This document shows positions 27,717 through 40,045 of a DNA stretch of 64,000 bases, one piece after another (position 1 is the first letter of the stretch; each line of letters opens with the position of its first letter). Source of the DNA: Actinomycetaceae bacterium (GTDB taxonomy: Bacteria; Actinomycetota; Actinomycetes; Actinomycetales; Actinomycetaceae); assembly GCA_030528145.1 (NCBI GenBank), contig JAUMZK010000011.1, forward strand, positions 1 through 64,000, written 5' to 3'. The translations under genes were made by a program, and so were the position numbers. The notes beneath the pieces are model-generated. The model did no database searches. It was not told the origin of the DNA and saw nothing but the letters and a program-made list of their open reading frames with translations.

Positions 27717-28603
27717 GTGTTTTGATTCAGGATCTAACTTTCACATATCCAAGGAATTTGCACCCAACATTAGATGCAGTAAATATGCATCTTGAAGACG
27801 GTAAGGTAACCGCCCTGATAGGCCCCAATGGTGCCGGAAAGAGCACACTGTTTAAATGTATAACCGGGTTTCTCAAACCTTCTCAAGGTACGATTTCTCT
27901 CGGACAACCCGGATTGGAATTAGATGCGGCATCAGTGGCACAAGTTTTTCAAAGCGAGCAGGGTTTTGAACATATTAAAGTCGAAGAGTGGGTGCTTTTT
28001 AATGCTTTGCTAAAAGAATATTCCTTAACCTCACAGGAAAAAGTGACAATAATCAATTCGGCAGGTTTAAAGGGTAAAGAACAACGAATATTTTCTACTT
28101 TATCAGGCGGTGAGCAGCGAAAGTTAAATCTTCAATGCGCATTAATTGGTGACCCGAAGTTATTAATTTTAGATGAGCCTACCGTCGGGCTAGATCAGCA
28201 AGCACGTTCTGATTATTGGGATGAAATATCGGCATATAAGATACATCAAAACGGAGCTATTCTTTTTACTACCCATTTAATGGAAGAAGTGGAAAGATAC
28301 TCGGATTATATATATGCGATATCTTCAGGTCAAACTATGGCTGAAGGTACAACTAGACAATTGATTGAAAAAACTGGAGCCTCACTTGTAGCTGAAATAA
28401 ATCCTGCCGATTCAAACGTTTTGGAAGATTTTCCAGGAAAACGATATGCAGATGATGGAAAAATATATCTCTATGTAGACGATGAAAAGAATTTCTTTAA
28501 ATCCTGTGGAGCTCCTGAGCAGTTAATTCTTTCTGGCGTTAGGCTCAGGAAGCCCGATATAACAGATGTGTTTAGATTTTTATTTAAGGAGCATGAAGAC
28601 TAA
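27713..28603 (+). CDS. ABC transporter ATPase, ABC-2 drug/antibiotic export type
   Basis: A product of 296 residues typical of two-gene ABC-2 exporters (daunorubicin, bacitracin or NatA type). Walker A GPNGAGKS (37-44), signature LSGGEQRKLNLQCAL, Walker B LLILDEPTVGLDQQ and switch FTTHLMEEVE are all intact; a C-terminal domain of about 80 residues follows. The Q-loop position reads FQSEQGFEHI. The DNA is clearly more AT-rich than the core, with codon choices (AAA, ATA, TTA) unlike those of dnaX or purL, suggesting transfer from a low-GC donor. The last bases overlap the permease start. Confidence 0.9.
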   Translation: MSVLIQDLTFTYPRNLHPTLDAVNMHLEDGKVTALIGPNGAGKSTLFKCITGFLKPSQGTISLGQPGLELDAASVAQVFQSEQGFEHIKVEEWVLFNALLKEYSLTSQEKVTIINSAGLKGKEQRIFSTLSGGEQRKLNLQCALIGDPKLLILDEPTVGLDQQARSDYWDEISAYKIHQNGAILFTTHLMEEVERYSDYIYAISSGQTMAEGTTRQLIEKTGASLVAEINPADSNVLEDFPGKRYADDGKIYLYVDDEKNFFKSCGAPEQLILSGVRLRKPDITDVFRFLFKEHED

Positions 28604-29351
28604 TGAAATCCCTATTCCCTCTAGCAACGCTATTTATTAAAATGGATTTGAGAAATAGAGCATTTCTTGTTCCTTCTTTCATTTTTCCAATTCTTATAAT
28701 TACCCTTATGTCAATTGCTGGAAAAGCCGATGGAGCACGTGGCAGTATGTCCTACGCCAGCTTTTTAGCGCCAGGTATCCTAGGTATGGCCTATGCCGCA
28801 GTAACACTAGTGGGTTTGCCTGTCATGATTAGTTCTTACAGAAAAAAGGGAATACTTCGACTTTTTAAATCTTCTAGAATTCCTATGATTACAGTTGCAC
28901 TGGCTATTTTTGTGACTCAATTGTTTTTTATGGTTTTGCAAACCATCTTACTCTTATCTTATTCAGTGATAATCCTTGGGGCTAGGTTTTCTTTTTCCAA
29001 TACGTCTCTTCTATCTATTCCAGTTCTTTTAGTTGGTTTGTTGGCTCTTTTAGCATTAGGTTTCTTTGTGTCTGCTTTTCTTCCGAGTACACGATCTGCA
29101 ACAATGGTAGGAAACTTACTCAATCTTGTAGCTATTTTCTTAGGAGGCGTTTTTTCCCAACCACAGTGTGGCCTAAGATCATACAACCTTTAACTTGGGT
29201 GAATCCATTAACGAGGCTTATTGAAGGATTACGTAAGTCGTTCTTATATGAGACCATGAATATTGATTCATTTTTGTTGGAATGTGGAACTGTTTTAGCA
29301 ATCTTAATCATATTCACCTTTGCAGGGTTAAAACTATTCAAATACGAATAG
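28603..29351 (+). pseudogene. ABC-2 type permease broken by a one-base deletion
   Basis: The membrane partner of the preceding ATPase. The first frame (28603-29193) gives five to six hydrophobic segments to LNLVAIFLGGVF, then falls out of frame. One extra T in the TTTTTT run near 29150 restores GGVFFPTTVWPKIIQPLTW, and the frame to 29351 supplies the last amphipathic part and the final helix (ILIIFTFAGLKLF). The repaired length is about 249 residues, normal for ABC-2 permeases. As written, the last helix is lost, so the exporter is probably inactive unless the tract varies. Confidence 0.75.
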
Positions 29352-29374
29352 TGCTTCAAATTGGAGTGGGCTAG

Positions 29375-30180
29375 ATTTTTTGATTTGAGAGTGTTTCCGT
29401 TGATTGTCCCTGATGGGGTAAGAGTAGGGGGAAAGAAAAGTTTAAGAAGTACGCACCAGAGCAGATTGTGGTCAAACTTGAAAAGGCTAACGCGTTAAGC
29501 CGAAGGTCACACTAATGCTCAGGTTATTCGTGGGCACCAGGTCAGCGAAGCTGACCCTGGCACGATGGTTTAAAACCTATGGTTAGATGGATCGTGATCA
29601 GGTCTGGGAGTCTAAGGTACTTCGCGACGAAAATGAGAAACTCAAGTGTCTGCTTGGTTAATCCGAGTTAGAAAAGCCGCGCTTAAGGAGTTGGCTGAGG
29701 GAAACTTCTAACCCCTACTAGGCGTTATGAAGCTGTGTGACATTTGGATAAAGAATTCGGATGCTCTTAGTGACTCGCCTGCCAGATAGTGGGGGGCAGT
29801 AGAAGCGCTACAGTACGTAAAAGCTAAGTACTAAGTACGCTGATCTGGCAACCTATGATAAGGATGTTCAGCTGTGTTTATGATTTCAACAGTGGGCTGG
29901 TGAGGATGGTACGGTCCAGGCGTTTATTCTGCCTGGGGGTCGTGTCATAATAGGTTTGTTGAGTCTTTGCGTAACAGTTATTCGAACAAGATTGCTTTGC
30001 TGGTGTAGAGCATGCTCGACGTTGTATTCAGGATTGGTCACAGCGGTATAACACGTATCATCCGCATTCTTCGCTAGGGTTCACCACGCCGGAAAGATTC
30101 CGGCAACAGTTTGTATCGGAAACCTCGTAAATAGAACGGAACAAAAAACCAGACCACGTCAGCACCAGTCAGATTACGCG
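29375..30180 (+). mobile_element. Decayed IS3-family element
   Basis: A relic with several frameshifts and stops. The orfA start is KYAPEQIVVKLEKANA near 29440. The orfB pieces are PTRRYEAVCHLDKEFGCS near 29710, FQQWAGEDGTVQAF and FVESLRNSYSNKIAL near 29890-30000, and the typical end QRYNTYHPHSSLGFTTPERF near 30045-30110. Its left border TGATTTGAGAG is also found at the IS3 relic near 58250, so the two are relatives. It separates the broken ABC exporter from the core SRP RNA-dnaX region. Confidence 0.75.
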
Positions 30181-30243
30181 CTCAACAAACGTAAGGTGAG
30201 CCGGGAACTTTCCGAAAGGAACAGTTTTTAGTTATACTGGCTT

Positions 30244-30333
30244 CGATCCCTCATGTGACGGTATCACCTGAACCTCCCCAGGGTCGGAAGGCAGCAAGGA
30301 TAAGGTAGCTCTGCCGGGTACGTGGGGGGTCCT
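30244..30333 (+). ncRNA. ffs: Bacterial small signal recognition particle RNA
   Basis: The conserved apical part is present: CCAGGGTCGGAAGGCAGCAA followed by GGTAGCTCTGCCGGGTACGTGGGGGG, the asymmetric loop and GNAR tetraloop region that bind Ffh, closed by the outer stem (CCCTCATG region with CGTGGGGGG). It is the short 4.5S-like form without an Alu domain. It lies upstream of dnaX as in many actinobacteria. The exact ends are estimates. Confidence 0.88.
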
Positions 30334-30440
30334 CTATATCAGTGGTTCCTCTGTCGCCCCCTACCTGTGCTCAAGTGGCGGAAATGAAGTTATCTAATTT
30401 AGGTTACGAAATTGTAGGCGTCAGCCAATAGAGTAGAAGC

Positions 30441-32828
30441 GTGAGCACAGCACTTTACCGGCGCTACCGCCCGGACACGTTCGCCCAAGTTATCGGTCAG
30501 GACCACGTTACCGTCCCCTTGCGCGCCGCCCTCAAAGCACAAAAAGTGTCGCACGCGTACCTGTTCTCGGGACCACGCGGGTGCGGGAAAACCACCTCTG
30601 CACGCATTCTGGCCAGGTGTTTGAACTGCGTCGAATTTCCCACAGACACCCCGTGTGGTCGGTGCGAATCGTGCATAGAGTTGGCAACCGGCGGTCCGGG
30701 ATCGTTGGACGTGGTGGAAATTGACGCGGCTTCGCACAACGGTGTCGACGATGCCCGCGAACTGCGCGAACGCGCCGCCTTTGCGCCAGTGCGCGACCGC
30801 TTCAAAATTTTTATTTTGGACGAAGCCCACATGGTCACCTCGGCGGGTTTCAACGCGCTACTGAAACTCGTCGAAGAACCCCCCGAACACGTCAAGTTCA
30901 TTTTTGCCACCACCGAACCCGAAAAAGTCATTTCTACGATTCGTTCGCGCACCCACCACTACCCATTCCGCTTGGTTCCCCCCGAAGCCATGGAATCCTA
31001 CTTGGGGCAGCTGTGCCAGCAAGAAGGCATTATTCCCGAGGGCGGCGTCCTCGGCCTGGTAATGCGCGCCGGTGGCGGTTCCGTACGTGACACCCTGAGC
31101 GTCCTCGACCAACTAATGGCAGGCAGTGACGGCAACACTATCAACTACCAAACTGCAGTTCACCTGTTGGGTTATACAGACGCAAGCCTGCTGGATCAGA
31201 CGGTGGACGCCCTCGCCGGACGCGATGGCGCGGCTGCGTTCCGAATAATCGAACGGGTAGTGGAATCTGGGCACGACCCCCGACGATTCGCTGAAGACCT
31301 ATTGCAACGCCTGCGCGACCTGTTGCTGCTGGCCGTCACCCACGGGGACGATGCCGCGCTGGCGGGCGTCCCCACGGATCAGATTGAGCGTATGCGGGTC
31401 CAATCCCAAAACTGGGGTGGGGGAAGCATTGCGCACGCTGCCGACCTCGTATCGGACGCCCTGACCCAGATGGCGGGCGCCACCAGCCCCCGCCTGCAAC
31501 TGGAATTGCTGATAGCGCGTATCCTGCTGCCCACGACCACACCACAAAATGCTGATACCAGTCCGATACCTACCCCTGCGGGATCGACCAGGCAAACGGT
31601 TGGAACCGGTCCCAGAAACGTTACAGACGGGAAGGAAAAAGGCGGATCGGCGGCTACTAATTTCGCCACCGCCAGTGTAGATTCCGCAGCCGGCGTGCGG
31701 GAAATGCTGGCGCGCCAACGCAAGCGTACAGGCGGCGACAGTTCTGCCGCTGGCACTACTGCGCCTATGCCAACTGAAAGCCCGGTCGCTGTGGTCGAAG
31801 CCCAGACCGCCACGAGCGCCCTCGCAAATGCTGCCGCACCAAAACAGACCCCGCACATCCCAGAAGCGCCCGCACCCGCCAACCAACCCTCCGAAAAAGT
31901 GGGCGAAAACAGCGAACTAATTCGCCAACGCTGGGCGGACATCCTGGGTGGAGTAGAGCGACAAAAGCGTTCGACGTGGGCACGCATCCAAGCCAGCCAG
32001 GTGGGGCGCATCGCGAACGGGGAACTGTTATTGCTAATGCCGAACGAACGCATGAGCGCCGGATTTAATGCCGACCCCACACACGGACAAGTGGTTGCCG
32101 CCGTCATCCACGAACTTTTAGGTATGAACGTGCAGGTTCGCGCCATATTTGGGCGCGATACAGACCACGAGGACGAACCCCACCCTTTTAGCGACGGACC
32201 AGAAACGCCCCGCCAGCAAGAACCCGCGCACGTTTCTGGTCCTCAGCAGGTAGCGTCCTCGGAATGGCCGGTTGTGGCGCAACCACCCGCCGCCCCGCAA
32301 GACACCGCGTCTTTATCCGCACCTTTTCCAGAGAACGCAGCCCTCCAAGTGGCGACCGCGGTTCCTAACACCACAGGTGATTTCGAGGACGCCCCACCGC
32401 AGGCACCTTGGTCGGCAGTAGTTTCCTGGGAACCCACCCCACCAACAAATGAAGCGGCAGGCGAAACCGGGGTGGCGTCCTCGGAAAAAGAAACATTAGA
32501 ACAGCCCCAGACCGTTTCCACAATCGCGCCCAGACCGGCTGCATCTGAAGCCCAGGGCAATTTCGCACCCCAAACCGTGCCTCATGCAGAACCCCAGTTC
32601 GCGCCGTCCACCAACCCGTCCAATGTCACCGAATTGCGCCCGCTGACCGGCTCGCAAATAGTCGAACAGTATCGCAACCAAACGCGCGAAACCACCGCGA
32701 CCACCAACATGGACGACTTCGTCAGCCCAGACGACCCGGCTGCCGAGGACGCACTAACAGTGGGCTTAGCCGCCGCCCAAGCCATCTTGGGCGTAACCGT
32801 AATCGACGATATTCGCCACGATAACTAG
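30441..32828 (+). CDS. dnaX: DNA polymerase III subunits gamma/tau
   Basis: The clamp-loader ATPase of the replicative polymerase. The product has 795 residues. Walker A is GPRGCGKT (44-51), the zinc cysteines are C63, C72, C75 and C78, and Walker B is ILDEAH (125-130). The third AAA+ domain runs to about residue 365. A long Pro/Ala/Thr/Glu-rich tau tail with a short conserved block ([20 protein letters not shown], near 495-515) is typical of actinobacteria. GTG 30441 is the family start. The gene carries at least ten GAGGRCG motif copies on both strands, including in the poorly conserved tail. recR follows after 11 bases. Confidence 0.96.
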   Translation: MSTALYRRYRPDTFAQVIGQDHVTVPLRAALKAQKVSHAYLFSGPRGCGKTTSARILARCLNCVEFPTDTPCGRCESCIELATGGPGSLDVVEIDAASHNGVDDARELRERAAFAPVRDRFKIFILDEAHMVTSAGFNALLKLVEEPPEHVKFIFATTEPEKVISTIRSRTHHYPFRLVPPEAMESYLGQLCQQEGIIPEGGVLGLVMRAGGGSVRDTLSVLDQLMAGSDGNTINYQTAVHLLGYTDASLLDQTVDALAGRDGAAAFRIIERVVESGHDPRRFAEDLLQRLRDLLLLAVTHGDDAALAGVPTDQIERMRVQSQNWGGGSIAHAADLVSDALTQMAGATSPRLQLELLIARILLPTTTPQNADTSPIPTPAGSTRQTVGTGPRNVTDGKEKGGSAATNFATASVDSAAGVREMLARQRKRTGGDSSAAGTTAPMPTESPVAVVEAQTATSALANAAAPKQTPHIPEAPAPANQPSEKVGENSELIRQRWADILGGVERQKRSTWARIQASQVGRIANGELLLLMPNERMSAGFNADPTHGQVVAAVIHELLGMNVQVRAIFGRDTDHEDEPHPFSDGPETPRQQEPAHVSGPQQVASSEWPVVAQPPAAPQDTASLSAPFPENAALQVATAVPNTTGDFEDAPPQAPWSAVVSWEPTPPTNEAAGETGVASSEKETLEQPQTVSTIAPRPAASEAQGNFAPQTVPHAEPQFAPSTNPSNVTELRPLTGSQIVEQYRNQTRETTATTNMDDFVSPDDPAAEDALTVGLAAAQAILGVTVIDDIRHDN

Positions 32829-32839
32829 GAAGGAAAGCA

Positions 32840-33436
32840 GTGTACGAGGGACCTTTACAAGACCTCATAGACGAACTAGGGCGCCTGCCCGGCATCGGCC
32901 CTAAATCCGCAGGACGCCTGGCCTTCCACATTTTAGAAATGGACCCTCGGGAGGCAAAAATGCTGACCGAAGCCATCACCACGGTCAAAGAAAAAGTGCG
33001 TTTTTGCGAAATATGTGGGAATATTTCGGCGCATGAGAAATGTCAAATATGCACCGACCCGCGCCGAGACAATACGATTATTTGTATAGTAGAGGAAGCA
33101 AAAGATATTGGCATAATTGAACGCACACGCAGCTTTCGGGGGTTGTACCACGTGTTGGGTGGGGCAATAGATCCCCTGAACGGGGTAGGACCAGACCAGT
33201 TGCGTATTCGCGAACTTCTGGAACGTCTAAAAGACGACCAAATTACCGAAACTATTATTGCCACGGACCCTAATATCGAGGGCGAAGCCACCGCCACTTA
33301 TTTGTCGCGCACTTTGGGCGTCCTCGGAATAAAAGTCACGCGGCTGGCATCCGGTTTGCCCGTTGGTGGCGACCTGGAATATGCCGACGAAATTACTTTA
33401 GGTCGCGCCTTTGAGGGGCGCCGCCAAGTCGAATAG
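32840..33436 (+). CDS. recR: Recombination mediator protein
   Basis: RecR acts with RecO/RecF to load RecA at gaps. It has 198 residues: helix-hairpin-helix 10-30 ([17 protein letters not shown]), zinc site C56, C59, C68 and C71, Toprim domain about 80-175 ([30 protein letters not shown]) and the C-terminal Walker B-like strand. Length and motifs are normal. The GTG start has AAGGAAAG upstream. It is in an operon with dnaX. Confidence 0.96.
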   Translation: MYEGPLQDLIDELGRLPGIGPKSAGRLAFHILEMDPREAKMLTEAITTVKEKVRFCEICGNISAHEKCQICTDPRRDNTIICIVEEAKDIGIIERTRSFRGLYHVLGGAIDPLNGVGPDQLRIRELLERLKDDQITETIIATDPNIEGEATATYLSRTLGVLGIKVTRLASGLPVGGDLEYADEITLGRAFEGRRQVE

Positions 33437-33444
33437 GAGAACAC

Positions 33445-34251
33445 ATGAACAGCGTGCTAGACCTCACTCCTGTGAAGGATCTGCCGAAACCGATAGCCTG
33501 GCTATCTGACATGGATGGGGTGCTAATCCACGAAAACCATGCCCTGCCAGGCGCAGAAGACTTTCTGAGAAAACTAAAGGAAAAGGACTACCCGTTCCTC
33601 GTCCTCACGAATAATTCCATATTTACGTCCCGCGACCTGTCAGCGCGGTTGGCGAATTCCGGGCTGCAAATTCCCGAAGAAAACATTTGGACGTCCGCGC
33701 AGGCGTGCGCGTCCTTCCTGAAACAGCAATCCCCTAGTTCCACTGCTTTTGCGATTGGGGAAGCTGGGCTGACTACGGCACTGCATGAAGCCGGGTATGT
33801 GCTGACGGAATCTGACCCGGAATACGTGGTAATTGGGGAAACCCGCACGTACAGTTTTGAGGCGATTACAAAAGCTTGCCGGTTGATAGCGGCAGGTGCG
33901 AAGTTTATTGCTACGAATCCGGACGTGTCCGGTCCTTCCGCACAGGGGCTAATTCCTGCCACCGGGTCAGTGGCATCAATGATTCAGGCGGCTACTGGGC
34001 GCAAACCGTACTTTATTGGTAAACCTAATCCGGTAATGATTCGCGCCGGGCTGAACAAGTTGGGTGCGCACTCGGAATCCACGGCATTCGTGGGTGACCG
34101 CATGGACACTGACGTGCAAGCCGGCATTGAGGCAGGTCTGCGCACCTACCTGGTTTTGAGCGGTTCTACCACTGCCGACGAAGTTTATACCTACCCCTAC
34201 CGACCCTTCGAGGTGTACAATTCCATCGCCGACATGGTGGACATGGTGTAA
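33445..34251 (+). CDS. HAD-superfamily phosphatase, type IIA (NagD-like)
   Basis: A cytosolic phosphatase of 268 residues. Motif I is SDMDGVL with D22 and D24, motif II is VLTNNS, the IIA cap lies between about 80 and 180, the conserved Lys is in GKPNPVM and motif IV is GDRMDTDV near 217. Relatives dephosphorylate nucleotides, 4-nitrophenyl phosphate or glycerol phosphate; the substrate is unknown. ATG 33445 has AGGAG upstream, nine bases after recR, so it belongs to the dnaX-recR operon. A CGAGGGCG motif copy begins at the stop codon. Confidence 0.9.
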   Translation: MNSVLDLTPVKDLPKPIAWLSDMDGVLIHENHALPGAEDFLRKLKEKDYPFLVLTNNSIFTSRDLSARLANSGLQIPEENIWTSAQACASFLKQQSPSSTAFAIGEAGLTTALHEAGYVLTESDPEYVVIGETRTYSFEAITKACRLIAAGAKFIATNPDVSGPSAQGLIPATGSVASMIQAATGRKPYFIGKPNPVMIRAGLNKLGAHSESTAFVGDRMDTDVQAGIEAGLRTYLVLSGSTTADEVYTYPYRPFEVYNSIADMVDMV

Positions 34252-34440
34252 CGAGGGCGAAACCCAGGTTTTGCGGTTAGAGGGCTGCGGTTCAGGTGGT
34301 GGAGTTCGCTGGGGGTCAGGTCAGCCTCGGGTCGCTGTAAGGCGAAACTGAACCTAAGTATCTCAATATATTGACGTCCGCAGATTTTCCGAGGACGCCT
34401 GGGTAGTGTGGAATTTCAGGTTTTCAAAGAAAGGATGAGT
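34252..34440. other. Spacer before lysC
   Basis: About 190 bases that should hold the lysC promoter. It contains one GAGGACG copy at 34390. I see no clear attenuator or riboswitch and no strong hairpin. Confidence 0.4.
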
Positions 34441-36791
<2,351 letters not shown>

Positions 36792-36853
36792 ATGAAGAAG
36801 ACGGGCGCTCACTTAGTCTGCCCAGACCATCCCGGAAAATGTATGGTAGTTCC

Positions 36854-38098
36854 GTGAAGGTGTTAGTTGTTGGTAATGGTGGGCGCGAACATGCGCTTGT
36901 GCGCGGGCTGTCTTTGGACCCGCAGGTTTCTGAAATTTTCGCATTGCCAGGAAATCCGGGAATGGCTGGGGCGGCGACGCTGGTTGCCGGTAGCACCACG
37001 GATCCTGATTATGTGGCGGAAACAGCCATTGAACTGGGGGTCGACTTGGTGGTGGTGGGGCCGGAGGCACCCCTGGTAGCCGGTGTGGCGGATGCGGTTC
37101 GCGGCGCGGGTATTGCTTGCTTTGGTCCTTCTGCCCAGGCGGCGCGGTTGGAAGGCTCTAAGGCTTTCGCGAAAGAAGTCATGGTTGCGGCGGGCGTTCC
37201 CACGGCCACCGGCGTGCATTGCCGCGAAATGTCCCAGGTCGAGGACGCTTTTGCCCGTTTCGGTACCCCTTACGTGGTGAAAGAAGACGGTTTGGCGGCA
37301 GGCAAAGGTGTGGTGGTTACTGATAACGAGGACGCTGCGCGCGCTCACGCTGCCGCTATTTTTGCGCGTGGGGGCAGCCTGGTTGTTGAAGAGTTTTTGG
37401 ACGGTCCCGAGGTGTCACTGTTTTGCTTGTGTGACGGGGAAAATGTGGTGCCGCTGTCGCCAGCGCAGGATTTCAAGCGGGCTTTGGACGGTAACGACGG
37501 ACCCAACACGGGTGGCATGGGGTCATATTCGCCGTTGCCGTGGGCGCCGCCAGACTTGGTTTCCCAGGTGGTGAATACGGTGGCGGTGCCTACTGTACAA
37601 GAGATGGCTAGGCGCGGCACGCCTTTTGTGGGCTTGTTGTATTGCGGTTTGGCTTTGACGTCCAAGGGCGTGCGGGTGGTGGAATTCAACGTGCGTTTCG
37701 GGGATCCGGAAACACAGGTGGTTATTCCCCGTCTGGCATCCCCGTTAGGGCAGGCGTTGTTTGCGACTGCTACTGGTAAACTGGCGGATTTTGGGGATTT
37801 GCAGTGGAAAGGCACGGCGGCAGTGGACGTGATTTTGGCGTCGCCAGGATACCCCCAAAGTGCGCAGACGGGCGGCAAGATTACGGGCGTAACGCAAGCG
37901 GACGCCCTCGAAAATGTACACGTAATCCACGCCGGAACTAAGCGCGAGGGCGATCACCTGGTCAGTAGTGGCGGTCGCGTTTTGGCTGTGGTGGGCGAGG
38001 GCGCCACAGTGGAACAGGCACGTCAGCGCGCTTATGCGGGGATGGCACTGATAACGTTGGAGGGCGGACACTACCGCACGGACATTGCGCAACTGTAG
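36854..38098 (+). CDS. purD: Phosphoribosylamine-glycine ligase (GAR synthetase)
   Basis: Joins phosphoribosylamine and glycine in purine synthesis, using ATP. The product has 414 residues in the ATP-grasp fold: N-domain MKVLVVGNGGREHAL, ATP-grasp loop VVKEDGLAAGKGVVV near 135-150, NTGGMGSYSP near 215 and the metal-binding VEFNVRFGDPETQVV near 275. GTG 36854 gives the family start; ATG 36839 is an alternative. The ribosome site is weak. purC follows after 79 bases on the same strand. Confidence 0.95.
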   Translation: MKVLVVGNGGREHALVRGLSLDPQVSEIFALPGNPGMAGAATLVAGSTTDPDYVAETAIELGVDLVVVGPEAPLVAGVADAVRGAGIACFGPSAQAARLEGSKAFAKEVMVAAGVPTATGVHCREMSQVEDAFARFGTPYVVKEDGLAAGKGVVVTDNEDAARAHAAAIFARGGSLVVEEFLDGPEVSLFCLCDGENVVPLSPAQDFKRALDGNDGPNTGGMGSYSPLPWAPPDLVSQVVNTVAVPTVQEMARRGTPFVGLLYCGLALTSKGVRVVEFNVRFGDPETQVVIPRLASPLGQALFATATGKLADFGDLQWKGTAAVDVILASPGYPQSAQTGGKITGVTQADALENVHVIHAGTKREGDHLVSSGGRVLAVVGEGATVEQARQRAYAGMALITLEGGHYRTDIAQL

Positions 38099-38177
38099 TT
38101 GGGAAGGGTCTCCATAGAAGCGCCCGCTACCTGATTCTTTGTCGCGCGACTTGCCGCTTTCATGCAATGATTGGTCT

Positions 38178-39059
38178 ATGAGCAATCCCGCAGTTTTTGA
38201 TGGGTGGTCGCATATTGCCAGCGGTAAGGTCCGCGATATTTATGCGCCCACGTCTGGGCCCCAGGACAGATTGCTGGTGGTCACCTCTGATCGCATTTCG
38301 GCGTTTGATTTCGTGTTACCTTCGGTCATTCCCGATAAGGGCAAGGTTTTGACGAAACTGACCAATTGGTGGTTTAGCCAAATTTCTGACATTGTCCCAA
38401 ACCATTTACTTTCCGAGCCCGTTCCTTCCGCTGTTGAAGGGCGGGCCGTAATTGTACGGCGACTGAATATGTATCCGGTAGAGTGTGTGGCGCGCGCTTA
38501 CCTGACCGGCTCGGGTTTGGCGGAATATCGCCAGTCTTCCAGCGTGTGTGGGGTGGCGTTGCCGCCCGGTTTGACCGAGGCTTCGCGCTTGCCGGAACCT
38601 ATTTATACTCCGGCTGCGAAAGCGCAGGTTGGTGAACATGACGAAAACGTGTCGTTTGAACGCACCGTGCAGATGGTTGGCGAGGACGCCGCTACCGCAT
38701 TGAAGGAAACTACATTGGCGGTTTTTGCACGCGCCAGTTCGGTGGCGGCACAGGCGGGCATTATTTTGGCAGACACCAAGTTCGAGTTCGGGGCGCACCC
38801 GGAAACTGGGGAGTTGGTGTTGGCAGATGAGGTACTCACCCCTGATTCTTCACGTTTTTGGCCAGCTGACCAGTGGCGGGAGGGGCAGGTGACGCCCAGT
38901 TTTGATAAACAGTTTGTGCGTAACTGGCTAAATAGTGCCGAATCTGGGTGGGATAGGGGCAGTGGTGAGCAGCCGCCGGCGTTGCCCCCAGAAGTTGTTG
39001 ACCGTACGCGGGACCGTTACATTGAGGCGTATGAGCGCTTGACTGGGGAAAAATTTTAG
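38178..39059 (+). CDS. purC: SAICAR synthetase
   Basis: Phosphoribosylaminoimidazole-succinocarboxamide synthase couples CAIR and aspartate with ATP in purine synthesis. The 293 residues contain SGKVRDIYAP (15-24), the SDRISAFD motif near 40, VVRRLNMYPVECVARAYLTGSG near 92-113 and the C-terminal DSSRFWP. The length matches the longer actinobacterial/yeast type. ATG 38178 is chosen because the family starts a few residues before GWSHIASGKVRDIY. The upstream start at 38139 lacks support. Four short genes of the pathway follow in line. Confidence 0.95.
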   Translation: MSNPAVFDGWSHIASGKVRDIYAPTSGPQDRLLVVTSDRISAFDFVLPSVIPDKGKVLTKLTNWWFSQISDIVPNHLLSEPVPSAVEGRAVIVRRLNMYPVECVARAYLTGSGLAEYRQSSSVCGVALPPGLTEASRLPEPIYTPAAKAQVGEHDENVSFERTVQMVGEDAATALKETTLAVFARASSVAAQAGIILADTKFEFGAHPETGELVLADEVLTPDSSRFWPADQWREGQVTPSFDKQFVRNWLNSAESGWDRGSGEQPPALPPEVVDRTRDRYIEAYERLTGEKF

Positions 39060-39097
39060 TAGTTAGACTTTAGTTGCACCGTTTATTAGGAGGAACG

Positions 39098-39349
39098 ATG
39101 GGACGTATTGTCGTCGATATTATGCCGAAGCCAGAAATTTTAGATCCGCAGGGTAAAGCGGTTGGGGGCGCTTTGCCGCGTCTGGGAATTACTGAGTTTT
39201 CTGCGGTGCGTCAAGGTAAGCGTTTCGAGCTGACTTGCGAAGGTCCGGTGACCGACCGGGAGCTGGCGGCCGCTCGTAAGGCTGCCGAAGAAATGCTGTC
39301 TAACCCAATTATTGAAGATATTGTCCGCGTGGAAGCGCTGGAGGACTAA
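39098..39349 (+). CDS. purS: FGAM synthase, PurS subunit
   Basis: The small bridging subunit of the three-part formylglycinamidine ribonucleotide synthase. It has 83 residues, starting MGRIVVDIMPKPEILDPQGKAV and ending IEDIVRVEALED, as expected for PurS. AGGAGG lies eight bases before ATG 39098, better than a start 24 bases upstream. The stop TAA is followed without a gap by the purQ GTG start. Confidence 0.95.
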   Translation: MGRIVVDIMPKPEILDPQGKAVGGALPRLGITEFSAVRQGKRFELTCEGPVTDRELAAARKAAEEMLSNPIIEDIVRVEALED

Positions 39350-40045
39350 GTGACTCGCATTGGTGTTGTAACTTTCCCGGGAACGCTAGATGACCAGGAC
39401 GCCGCGCGTGCTATCGCTTTGGCGGGTGGGACGCCGGTGGCTTTGTGGCATAAAGACACGGATTTGCACGGTGTTGACGCGGTGGTGTTGCCGGGCGGTT
39501 TCAGTTATGGCGACTATTTGCGTTGCGGCGCTATTGCGGCTTTTTCCCCGGTCATGTCCGAGGTCGTTACTGCGGCAAAGGCAGGTCTGCCGGTACTGGG
39601 CATTTGTAATGGCTTCCAGGTTTTGTGCGAATCTCACTTGTTACCGGGAGCTTTGATGCGCAACGAGTCGCGTCAATTCATCTGCCGGGATCAAATTTTG
39701 AGCGTGGAAAATGCGCATACTGCTTGGACGGGGGGATTGTCCGAGGGCGACCGCATTACGGTCCCGCTGAAAAATGGTGAGGGTAACTTCCAGTTGGACC
39801 CGGAGGGGCTAAAACGTTTGGAGGGCGAAGGGCAAGTAGTCTTCCGCTATCAGGAAGTGAATCCGAACGGTTCTTTGAATGACATTGCTGGTATTTGCAA
39901 CCAGGCCGGCAACGTGGTGGGCATGATGCCACACCCCGAGCACGCCGCTGAGTGGGGCTTTGGTCCTGAATCTGCTGAAGGTTCTCATGCGGGCACGGAC
40001 GGGATTTTGTTGTTCAAGTCAGTTCTACAAAGGATTTTGGGCTAA
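39350..40045 (+). CDS. purQ: FGAM synthase, PurQ glutaminase subunit
   Basis: Supplies ammonia from glutamine to PurL. The 231 residues show the class I amidotransferase triad: C86 in LGICNGFQ, H195 and E197 in [22 protein letters not shown] (48-64) is typical of PurQ. The GTG start directly abuts the purS stop (TAAGTG), indicating coupling. purL follows after 257 bases of unusual spacer. Confidence 0.95.
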   Translation: MTRIGVVTFPGTLDDQDAARAIALAGGTPVALWHKDTDLHGVDAVVLPGGFSYGDYLRCGAIAAFSPVMSEVVTAAKAGLPVLGICNGFQVLCESHLLPGALMRNESRQFICRDQILSVENAHTAWTGGLSEGDRITVPLKNGEGNFQLDPEGLKRLEGEGQVVFRYQEVNPNGSLNDIAGICNQAGNVVGMMPHPEHAAEWGFGPESAEGSHAGTDGILLFKSVLQRILG

